Shown here one piece after another: positions 56,599-64,000 of a DNA stretch of 64,000 nt (its first letter is position 1; the number at the start of each line of letters is the position of its first letter). A program made the position numbers and the translations under genes. This DNA comes from Pleurotus ostreatus/Saccharomyces cerevisiae fusant (lineage: Eukaryota > Opisthokonta): positions 62,001 through 126,000 of the forward strand of contig JAMQCK010000049.1 in NCBI GenBank assembly GCA_024196135.1. Reading direction: 5' to 3'. The notes beneath the pieces were generated by a model that was not told the DNA's origin, ran no database searches, and worked only from the letters and a program-made list of their open reading frames with translations.

Positions 56599-57150
56599 TT
56601 AGCAGCACATCTCGCAGGGGCAACCTAGAGAGCGGGTCAGAATCAAGATGGGAGCAACAGCATCCCGGTACTCACAGATGATGTCGGCAACGCAGTCGCA
56701 CATGCCCTACAAAAAGGTCAGCGAGTGCGCATGAGTAGAGGCTTAGGTATATACCCACTTCGCAGCATTCTGTCGAGAGTAGTTAGCAACAGCAGGGAAA
56801 CGAATGCAACTTGAACGCACCACAGCACAAGAAGCAGCCAAGGCAGCCGAGGAAGCAGTCCTGTACGGCAAGGGAGCGCTTGTCAGTGACACGAATCGGC
56901 ACGAATCTGCTCGTTGCGCACCTTGCCCGCTCCGCCACCGCGTATCCGGGAGGCCTTGTGTCCGTGAGCGCATTCTTGCTGGCCGTGCGCTTGTCCACTA
57001 GCAGGGCTTCCGGTGATGTCTGAACTCAAGGTGAGCCTCCGAACACGTTCCTTCCTTGCAACGACACCCACTCATTTCCATCGCAGGCTGCGGCTGAGCC
57101 TGGACAGGCGCCATCTTAGCGGGAGCCGGCTGAGCAATAATGGGCTGCAT
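56599..57150 (-). CDS. Cysteine-rich mini-protein, copy B
   Basis: Six exons (57150-57072, 57019-56922, 56860-56821, 56769-56759, 56706-56676, 56624-56599) encode 94 residues. The N-terminus MQPIIAQPAPAKMAPVQAQP is Pro/Gln/Ala-rich. The last 35 residues have 14 cysteines (GCLGCFLCCECCEG; DIICCPCEMCC) almost superimposable on copy A. Exons 3-6 (40, 11, 31 and 26 nt) have exactly the same lengths and phases as copy A, while exons 1-2 differ in length, so the cysteine region is under strong constraint. A TATATAAG box at 57236-57243 lies ~90 bp upstream. It is probably a membrane-associated or metal-binding protein. Confidence 0.82.
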
Positions 57151-57538
57151 GATGGTGAAAAAGGGTAGTATTTCGCGCTCAAGACGTCCGTAACAAGGGG
57201 AAATGCAGAGAAAGCGGCGACACTAGGAGGCCAGGCTTATATAGCCCCCTGCCCCCTGCATGTTGCTAAAGATACGCTGGTGTCTTACAGCGATCGCAGC
57301 TGTCCTGGCGGCGGAGGGGGCTATTGTTAGGTGCGTCATTATCCTTTTCTTAGGCGCTTTGGCACACGTGGAGTTGATGTCACTCAGCCGTCGGTGGACG
57401 CGGAGGCGGTCGAACGGGTGCTTGGAGGCGAACTCGAGGACGTCGGTGCCTTTATGGGCGATATAAAATACATTGGGTGTTGCGGCGCGTACGTAGGCGG
57501 GTCTGTTAATACATGGTGTCCACGGCCTTATGGCTCCT
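57151..57538. other. Intergenic region
   Basis: About 390 bp with the TATATAAG box of copy B at 57236-57243. No gene is seen. Confidence 0.5.
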
Positions 57539-57896
57539 TCATTCGCTGACTGCTGGCCTAGAATATCGTGAGGGTGAAAGGTTGGGGCAGATGAAGCCGC
57601 TTACGCACCCAGAATTCGCGCCACTTTCGTTTCTCGCCGTCTTTGCTGTCATGGCAGCGAGACTACCTGAAAAGGAGTTAGGTCTCGAAGAAGTATGCGA
57701 GACTTGGCTACATACCACGTAGCTTGTTCTCAAATGCCGGCTTCGAGTCGCTGTTCGTGCTCATGCGACGACGCTTGAAGCGGCCCGCTGCTTGTCCGGA
57801 CTGGTCATAGGTGCCAGCTCCACTGCCGATAGGGATGTTGGTCGCCTGCGCGGGCGCGTCTTCGGCGACCACAGTCACTGGCTTCGTCGCAGACAT
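57539..57896 (-). CDS. Small hydrophilic hypothetical protein
   Basis: Three exons (57896-57716, 57666-57609, 57557-57539) encode 85 residues starting MSATKPVTVVAEDAP. The protein is polar, with a basic patch (GRFKRRRMS) that could be a nuclear signal or a kinase site. There is no cysteine cluster, so it is not a third member of the cysteine-rich pair. No family is recognised. Confidence 0.6.
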
Positions 57897-58418
57897 CGTC
57901 GAGGCAGCTAGATGAATGGAGTGTGTCGGTCTACTGGCTGGCGCGAGGCGAGGAGAGGCGAGGAGGTTCGTTGGATACTTGGCTAGGTGAGTAGCAGTTG
58001 ATATATGCAAGTCGCGGTGGAGCAAATGACGATGGTAGGCCAGTTCTAGATGCAGCGAAACTGGAGCAGCGAATGGCTTATGACCATACACGAGGTGAAG
58101 GCGGAGGTAAGCACGGCTTGGGAGTCGCCTGGATGGGAGCCAAATGGAAGCGAGTCGTGCTGCGGTACTCCAAGCAAGCGGCGATTTGTGTTGGTCGGCT
58201 GAAGTCGCAGCGTCGCCTAAATCGTCTATTACTTATATGCCTCCCCAAAGCGGCTCCGCGGTTGATTGGTCGCCTGCTGATAGGGCGGCCCAACCTTCCA
58301 CAATCATCAGAAGTCGAGATTTGATAGAATAGAGAGTCACTTGATAGTCAATACACGTACAAAAGTCGTAAGTCCATGGCTTCTGCATCAGTCCGAGCAC
58401 CTCTCGCATACTTCGAGC
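57897..58418. other. Intergenic region
   Basis: About 520 bp with no gene supported. Confidence 0.5.
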
Positions 58419-59281
58419 TCAATACGACTTGTAGAGCTCCATGATCCTCGTGTCAGGCGGAATCGGCCTTGACTGCAGCGTTACTCGGGCTGCCCATTCC
58501 GTCTGTGATGCCCTCATCTCCTCCGTCTCCAGGAAATTCGGGTTATCCCACTCGTAGTAGGCCAGATACGATGGGATATTGGTAGGCGTCGTCGCGCCGC
58601 CCGCAATGTCGTTCACGGCCGTCAGCTTGAAGCGCCTGGCGCGTAGATAACTACGGAGGATGCGGGTCAACGACACGCTCATCGTGGGGCACACGCGGAG
58701 AACCTACCCCGGCACCTTAGAGACGAGCGGGAAATGCTCCTCATCATACCTGCGTAACCACCGATAGGTCAGATAAGGGCTCGATACGAATCGGAGACGG
58801 CATTACCACTTGTTGAACTCGACCTCGTTTTCCGCGAAGGGCTCCCAGAACACAAGCAGCGCGTACTTCCCGGGGAGCGCGCTGGGATCACCTGCCGTCG
58901 CCGGGTGCTGCAGGGTGGAGACGAGCGTGTACACGCGGCGCTGAAGGGAGGAGATCCGCGAGATGATGCTCTTCTCGTTGTCCGACGCCTTGGGGAAGAG
59001 GCTCTTGTAGTCGTCCGATTCGAGGACGGAGGGCGACTTGAGGTCATACACGGCAGCGAACTTGGGTTCGCGCCCGTCCGCGGCGATGTAGCGGAGCGCA
59101 GTGTTGATACCTGGCACGGTCAGCCGCGCGGGCCCGTGCTCGTTGTCGTGCCAATCTGGGTGAAAATTGGTAAGAAGACGAGCAGCTTGAGAGACAGCAC
59201 ACCATTGAACTCGGTCTCAGAGACGTTCTCTCCAAGCTTGCCAAAGACGAGCAGGAGCCCAGCTGGGATGTCGACCGTCAT
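58419..59281 (-). CDS. EthD/dimeric alpha-beta barrel-like protein
   Basis: Four exons (59281-59203, 59155-58807, 58749-58708, 58650-58419) encode 233 residues. Two repeats of the ferredoxin-like half-barrel are visible. The first is GLLLVFGKLGENVSETEFNDWHDNEHGPARL, with LRYIAADGREPKFAAVYDL. The second is YALLVFWEPFAENEVEFNKWYDEEHFPLV, with AGYLRARR-like residues and YLAYYEWDNP. The WYDxEH and WHDNEH signatures are those of small fungal EthD-type proteins; some family members decarboxylate or bind aromatic intermediates, but this is not proven here. All joins keep frame. Confidence 0.82.
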
Positions 59282-59458
59282 CGTTACAAGCAAAAAGGGT
59301 CAGTTGACAATAGGTGATTTTCCCTAGCGAGCTGGGTAAGCTCTACAAAATGGCGCCTTAAGCGCCTCCGTGGAATATTGGGGTAAAAATGCGCTTAAAA
59401 GATCCTGACTTCCAGGGCGTCTTCCCACAGCCAATGTACACCACAACCATCAGCCTAC

Positions 59459-59582
59459 GAACCCTTGGCGCAGCGGTAGCGCGTCTGATTCCAGCCGACC
59501 CGTAGGGAGCTGCTGCGAAGGCTGCTTCAACATCGTGTCTCACGAATCCAGAAGGTCGTCCGTTCAATCCGGGCAGGGTTCA
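59459..59582 (+). tRNA. tRNA-Trp (CCA) with a 52-nt intron
   Basis: Acceptor stem GAACCCT/AGGGTTC, D-arm GCGC-AGCGGTA-GCGC, anticodon region TCTGA-TTCCA with anticodon CCA, and T-arm GTCCG-TTCAATC-CGGGC are all present. Exons are 59459-59494 and 59547-59582. The intron 59495-59546 sits one base 3' of the anticodon, the canonical site. The anticodon stem has one A-C mismatch at its loop end. The A and B boxes are internal. Confidence 0.85.
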
Positions 59583-59593
59583 GCTAGAAGAGC

Positions 59594-59598
59594 TTTTT
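59594..59598 (+). terminator. RNA polymerase III terminator of tRNA-Trp
   Basis: TTTTT 12 nt after the mature 3' end. Confidence 0.8.
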
Positions 59599-59900
59599 GA
59601 CGCTGGCAATGACGGGGAACCGAAAGAGGGGCAATCCATGCGTCGCTGGCAGAGGTAGATTCAAGTTAGGATTAGATCTACAGAGTGTCAACTCCTAAGA
59701 TCGGTTGTGGACGAACACTTCCTACCTTCTCACATCATAGAAGGAATGGCAGGCTGAACTTCAGCGTGTTCGACCCATGGAGCGCCAAAGCAGCGCGTAC
59801 GTTTGAAGCAAGATTATAGATTACAGAGTTCGTTATACAAACACTGGCGAGGGTTGGTTAGAAAACACGTAGGACCCGTAGGAACGAAGCGTACCTTATA
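59599..59900. other. Intergenic region
   Basis: About 300 bp between the tRNA and the 3' end of PER1. No gene is seen. Confidence 0.5.
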
Positions 59901-60955
59901 CTATGTCTTCAAGGAACTACTCCGCACCCTCACGTCCCTCCAACTCTCATCCGACGCGTCCTCGATGAGGAACTTGTACCACACGATCGCTATTGGCGCT
60001 GTCGCAAGATGCCACAGCGAATGCGCGTCGATGACAAGGCCCCACGGCGGAAAGTCGAGCAGCTCAAGCGCTGTCGCCGCCGTCGTCAGCGCGACAAACA
60101 GCGCGACCTTGCCAACGAAGGCAGGGCGGTACGCCTTCGGCCGGTGGGGATACCGCCTGAAGAGCGACCATCGCGCGGGGAGGGCGAAGAGCAGCCACAG
60201 TAGGTTGTGCGTCATGCCGATGATGGTGTTGAAGATGATGTTGTACGCGTAGTCGAAGCGGGGGAGGACGGAGAGGTAGGTGACGTGCGCGATGTAGACG
60301 AGGGCGCAGGCTGCGGTCCAAACGTTGCGGATGGTGGCGCGCTTGGGATCTGGCGGATGTTGAGGGTAGAGGTGGAACAGGCGGATGACGGTGTATTGTA
60401 GTGCGGACAAGATTGTGAGCGCGGCTGAGAAGTAATCCAGCTTTTCGGTGAGAGGGAAGTCTGGGAGCGCATTAACGACGCGAGGGGAAGCGATCGTTGC
60501 ACGGACGCACCTCGCGTGTGGAAGACTGCTGACCATATCCAGGTGTTCGCGCTTATCCAGGACCACGCAGTGTAGTAAGGCTTCATTGGATGCCCCCTCG
60601 GGACGCGTCGTTGTAGCGCGCGCGATCCTCGAACGTGCGCCCAAAGATTCAGCAACGAGAAGAGCACCGAAGCTGGCTCTTGCATGCCAAGAAATCTCCA
60701 GAACGGCCATTTCCCAAAGTACTGTCTCGGCCTCTCCCCCCTCCCCATGACATTCGCCGTGATCTGGTGCATGCAGGTGTACTTGCAGTCATCGAGGCAC
60801 GTCCATCCCGTCAGCCGCAAGTCTAGCGGTAGTGGTTCCGAGCATGTCGTGGTGCAGCGTTCAACGCATTCTCTGAAAGGTTTGGCGCGGTCTCCGGACG
60901 ATGCGGCGACGCCGACGATGATGGCGGCGACGACAGAGATGAGGGAGATGCGCAT
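59901..60955 (-). CDS. per1: PER1-like GPI-anchor lipid remodelling protein
   Basis: Two exons (60955-60511 and 60460-59901) encode 334 residues. An N-terminal signal peptide (MRISLISVVAAIIVGVAAS) is followed by a lumenal cysteine-rich segment (FRECVERCTTTC; WTCLDDCKYTCM) and about seven membrane spans. The CREST-family hydrolase residues are present: WIWSAVFHTRD with its Ser, His and Asp, and DAHSLWHLAT with HxxxH near the end. PER1 removes the sn-2 acyl chain of GPI anchors in the ER, before saturated acyl addition. Length and topology fit yeast Per1 and human PGAP3. Confidence 0.93.
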
Positions 60956-61513
60956 TGTGGGTGACGGATGCGGGGAAGCAAGTGCGCTCGGGACAACCCG
61001 AACCGGCATCAATCTGAGGTGGCGTCAAGTTCGACTTTGTCTCCTGCGACCATGACAATGAAAGGAGCCAATTCGCTCATGGAATGCCTCTCTCCAAGGG
61101 AAGGGAACACTACATCTGCATCGATTTTGTGCCGTCCTCGGAGTTTCCCAGCAACTTGACGAATTCGAGGTTGCATGGTACGCATAACACTTTCTTTCCC
61201 CGTGATGGATGGGCCGGACCGACCGCAGGATTCGTCCTGCCGGCGCGACTTCTCTTGCTTACAGCGCCTGTCTGAATCTGCTCGTTTGCTTTCCGTCTCT
61301 CCTGCAACCCCAGAGCCCGATTTGGCGATCTCTGGATTGCCCGCCGTGCATCAGTCCGCAAATAACCATCGCTTGTGAGTGCTCGGTACGACGAAGATAC
61401 GAAGACTCACGAGCAACACGCTCAAGCGTACGACCTTCTGCAAGCGATCGACTTGTCCTAACGGACTCATTCCCGCCTCTATCCACCCTCACACTAGCTG
61501 CAGACGCTCAACC
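60956..61513. promoter_or_regulatory. Divergent region between PER1 and the F-box-like gene
   Basis: About 560 bp between ATGs at 60955 (minus) and 61514 (plus). No additional gene; an open frame upstream of 61514 lacks an ATG. Confidence 0.5.
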
Positions 61514-63337
61514 ATGGAATCCCTTGATCATCTCCTCCGGACGAATCGACGGCTCTCGGAGATCGAGGAGCGCTCGGTTCGCCAGCTCTTGCTCGACACC
61601 CAACAACGGCTCGATGCATACTCGAAGGGCACCGTCACCAATCGCCGTGGGGAGTATGGTCGACTGCTCGCGCGTATCGACGCGCTCACGTACATCCTGG
61701 CCCCCATCCGGACGCTCCCTCTCGAGCTCCTCTCCATTGTCTTCGATTTTTACCTCTACATGGTGCATTACGCGCATGCGTCGGTCAAGGGACGAATCGA
61801 GCTTTTCATGAAGAGGCTACACGAGGGCCCATGTCTCCTCCTGCACGTCCGCTCCCTGTGGCGCAACGTGTGCAGATCAACAGCCTCCATTCAATCGTTC
61901 TTCGCGTCCATGGTCTTGTCCATACCCAGCGGCTATCTTATAGGGGATCCAGAGGCCCTCGATCGGAGCAAACAACCAGTCGTCCATGCATGCCTCGCTC
62001 ACTACATCGCTCAATTTGACCGGGGCCCTCTTACTATCGTAATGTGGCGTGGTCACGATCTTCCCCTTGTCCTTGACCCGGAATCGGGCGCGGAATACGC
62101 TCAGCGCTGCTCGAACCTGGCTGTCTATTCTCAACACAACGGGGATGACGGATATGCGAGCATTCAGTGTCTTTTGCTCTATTTGTCAAGCCGCCTGTCC
62201 TTTATGCACGGACATCTTGATCGCCTCGAGACTCTCTGCCTAGGATTCACGTATACCGGGGAGGGCTACGAGGGGCGGATACGTGCATCCTTTCACGAGT
62301 TTTGGCTAGCAAACAAGGTGCAAGAGACGCGCTTGTTTGCTCATGCGCCGAAGCTCTGTCGATTGAGGCTTCTCCAGCACGGCCTTCGGCTGCTGACACT
62401 AGCAAATCCAAGGTTCACTCTTCCTTGGAATCAGATCCAGGAGCTCTACGCGCACTATGATGATTCGGCTATCTGCCTCGCAGGCCTTTTCTCCTTGCCG
62501 TCTGTAAGGAAGGTCAGCTTGCTGAGGTTCGGAAAAGCTCGCACCCTACATCGTCGATCGCAGCATCCACCGTGGCCAGGCTACTACATCACGGAACCAT
62601 TCCGTCTCCCGTGCTTGCTATCCCTCACTCTCTTCTACTACCCGCGTCAGCACAGCGACGAACGCATTGACGGCCGGGATTGGGAGTACTACACCACCGC
62701 GTACCCAGCCGAGGTCCTGGACTTTCTGGAGGCGCCCTCGCTCGAACAATTGCGTGTCGGGTTCGCGGACTGCAGGACTTCGTTCGCCACTGTCAACACG
62801 ATCACAGCGTTCCTCCTGCGCTCCGGATGCGGCCTCGTCAAGCTCTACCTCTCGCTGCAGATGCAGGACGTAGACGACGACATCGCGGACCTCCTACGCA
62901 GCGTCGCGTCCCTCCAGGAGCTCACCCTCTGCATGCACGCCGGAGTGACGCTCTCCCTCGGGGTGCTCGCATCGCTCGTCGTCACCCCAGGAGGCTGGAA
63001 CAATCTCCTTCCCGCCCTGCGCCGCTTCACCCTCATCACGGACGACTCACCCGATACCATGGATTTCAAGAGTGACCCGCTGGCGGACGTCGTCGAGTCT
63101 CGCGTGAATGCGCACCGACGCACGGAGGGGTCGGTGGCAAACCTGGAGATCTTCCAGCTCGCCTGTCAGGAGGATCACCCATTCGCTTGGTGTCCGAAAA
63201 TCCAGAAGAGGATGGGATTGTGGATGCGGGACGGCCTGAAGATTGCGACCGCGGTCGTCGATCTTCCGACCCAGTTCGTCAGCATTCAAGATGAGGGAGA
63301 GTTCTTGGTAGACTGGGAGTGGCTTCGTCCGGAATGA
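61514..63337 (+). CDS. F-box-like protein, intronless
   Basis: A single exon encodes 607 residues beginning MESLDHLLRTNRRLSEIEER. A coiled-coil-like helix (SVRQLLLDTQQRLDAY; LLARIDALTYIL) leads straight into an F-box core, PIRTLPLELLSIVFDFYL (about residues 65-82), the arrangement common to large Agaricomycete F-box families. The rest is a leucine-rich, repeat-like region (LDRLETLCLGF, KLCRLRLLQHGLRL, LEQLRVGFADC, LQELTLCMHA) that would recognise substrates for SCF ubiquitin ligase. Being intronless among intron-rich neighbours is usual for these expanded families. The longer frame starts upstream without an ATG. Confidence 0.85.
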   Translation: MESLDHLLRTNRRLSEIEERSVRQLLLDTQQRLDAYSKGTVTNRRGEYGRLLARIDALTYILAPIRTLPLELLSIVFDFYLYMVHYAHASVKGRIELFMKRLHEGPCLLLHVRSLWRNVCRSTASIQSFFASMVLSIPSGYLIGDPEALDRSKQPVVHACLAHYIAQFDRGPLTIVMWRGHDLPLVLDPESGAEYAQRCSNLAVYSQHNGDDGYASIQCLLLYLSSRLSFMHGHLDRLETLCLGFTYTGEGYEGRIRASFHEFWLANKVQETRLFAHAPKLCRLRLLQHGLRLLTLANPRFTLPWNQIQELYAHYDDSAICLAGLFSLPSVRKVSLLRFGKARTLHRRSQHPPWPGYYITEPFRLPCLLSLTLFYYPRQHSDERIDGRDWEYYTTAYPAEVLDFLEAPSLEQLRVGFADCRTSFATVNTITAFLLRSGCGLVKLYLSLQMQDVDDDIADLLRSVASLQELTLCMHAGVTLSLGVLASLVVTPGGWNNLLPALRRFTLITDDSPDTMDFKSDPLADVVESRVNAHRRTEGSVANLEIFQLACQEDHPFAWCPKIQKRMGLWMRDGLKIATAVVDLPTQFVSIQDEGEFLVDWEWLRPE

Positions 63338-63505
63338 TGGTGCTCTTGAAGGGACTACTAGAACGATTGCGCGTCGGCGCTGTGGCAGATGTCATGTACA
63401 GTTTACATCTTGCATCTTGTTGTCCTACAACTACGATGCTTCATTATCTACTCCCTTGACAAACAGCATGTAAGAATGGCAGAAGCAGTGCTCGATCGTG
63501 CCCAC

Positions 63506-64000
63506 TCACGACCTCAGACGCTCAACCAGCCATCGCACAATATCGTCGAATACTCCGCTCAGCTCGTTTTCCACGCCCGGCGCATAGTCGAAGGAATGCT
63601 CTCTTCCGGGAATAACACGCAAATCGACGGATACACCAGCTTCGTGCAGTAAATCACGAAGGTAGACGCTCTCCGCGGCCGGGACAGCAGTATCATCCTC
63701 GCCGTGGCAGATTAACGTCGGTGGCCAAGAGGCACTGACGTTGAATTGCGGGAACAGCCGTCGGTGCTGAGCAGGTACTGCATCCCCGTAAGGAGCGTCG
63801 CGCAGGGCGGCGCTGAGGCTCGGCTCGTGCTGTCCGGTGTAGTAGTCGAGAAAGTTGCCCATCTGAAGATATAGTCGAGCGAGCTGCATGCGCGGGTTTG
63901 CCGGATATCCGGGCGTCGGTGAGTCGTTCGGGTGGTATGCGAGAGGAGAGACGGATATAGGCGGGAGTCGTTCTGCCCGAGGGTGCAGGAAATCCGCGAA
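63506..64000 (-). CDS. Alpha/beta hydrolase (lipase/esterase group), partial at right edge
   Basis: The frame is open from 64000 to a TGA at 63508-63506, 164 codons of the C-terminal half. The catalytic Asp lies in HGEDDTAVPAAES and the catalytic His in REHSFDYAPG, as in HSL/fold-3 alpha/beta hydrolases. The nucleophile elbow (GxSxG) must lie beyond the window edge. A short helical C-terminus (DDIVRWLVERLRS) ends the protein. The substrate is unknown. Confidence 0.85.
   Translation of the reverse strand, partial: FADFLHPRAERLPPISVSPLAYHPNDSPTPGYPANPRMQLARLYLQMGNFLDYYTGQHEPSLSAALRDAPYGDAVPAQHRRLFPQFNVSASWPPTLICHGEDDTAVPAAESVYLRDLLHEAGVSVDLRVIPGREHSFDYAPGVENELSGVFDDIVRWLVERLRS

Noticed and set aside
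57539..57896. Third member of the cysteine-rich pair
   Set aside because: It has no cysteine cluster and a different exon pattern, so the neighbourhood is coincidental.
1..64000. CRISPR arrays, bacterial operons or a plasmid origin
   Set aside because: Spliceosomal introns throughout show a eukaryotic nuclear origin, and no spaced identical repeats of CRISPR form are seen.

Overview
The window is nuclear DNA from a filamentous basidiomycete, most likely an Agaricomycete. The genes have many short introns (about 45-60 nt, GTRNGY...YAG), high-GC third codon positions and tight spacing. The gene content also points this way: a Cre1-type carbon repressor, a Ste7/Fuz7-type MAPKK, a Zn2Cys6 regulator, BTB-like and F-box-like proteins, and degenerate kinases. 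The exon coordinates below were read by hand from splice signals and reading-frame continuity, and almost all exon joins keep the frame.

Layout. 1-5.2 kb: a LINE retrotransposon on the minus strand, cut by the window edge, with ORF2 (endonuclease-reverse transcriptase) open to the edge and ORF1 frameshifted. 5.8-6.5 kb: a small zinc-finger gene and a short ORF. 7.1-15.1 kb (plus): O-methyltransferase 1, an 18-exon Zn2Cys6 regulator, and a membrane-anchored kinase-like gene. 15.7-19.8 kb (minus): the Cre1 carbon-catabolite repressor. 21.6-22.0 kb: a fold-back MITE. 22.5-24.7 kb (minus): queuosine salvage enzyme. 25.0 kb: a small conserved protein. 25.7-29.9 kb (minus): two arrestin-fold genes. 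31-33 kb (minus): a monocarboxylate-type transporter. 33.4-36.7 kb (minus): AVL9. 36.8-37.9 kb (plus): a secreted protein. 38.5-39.8 kb (minus): an NmrA-like protein. 40.7-44.7 kb (minus): a second kinase-like gene, a small gene and O-methyltransferase 2. 45.8-47.5 kb (minus): MAPKK. 48.9-50.2 kb (plus): BTB-like protein. 50.9-52.4 kb (minus): PP4 catalytic subunit. 52.7-55.0 kb (plus): MFS transporter. 55.3-57.9 kb (minus): two paralogous cysteine-rich mini-proteins and another small protein. 58.4-59.3 kb (minus): EthD-like protein. 59.5 kb: an intron-containing tRNA-Trp. 59.9-61.0 kb (minus): PER1. 61.5-63.3 kb (plus): F-box-like protein. 63.5 kb to the edge (minus): an alpha/beta hydrolase.

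The most striking structure is an inverted segmental duplication. O-methyltransferase plus kinase-like gene occurs at 7.1-15.1 kb (plus) and again at 40.7-44.7 kb (minus). Internal exon lengths of the kinase-like genes are identical and the promoter sequences are recognisably homologous. The left copy carries a Zn2Cys6 regulator that the right copy lacks. The right copy keeps a small gene whose promoter and start region survive only as a relic on the left. Both kinase-like proteins lack the VAIK lysine and have DFE in place of DFG, so they look like pseudokinases. Other notable points are the fold-back MITE, short minisatellites concentrated in introns, a 6-nt microexon that completes the Zn2Cys6 motif, an 11-nt microexon conserved in the cysteine-rich pair, a GC-AG intron, and a frame switch inside the Cre1 coding region.
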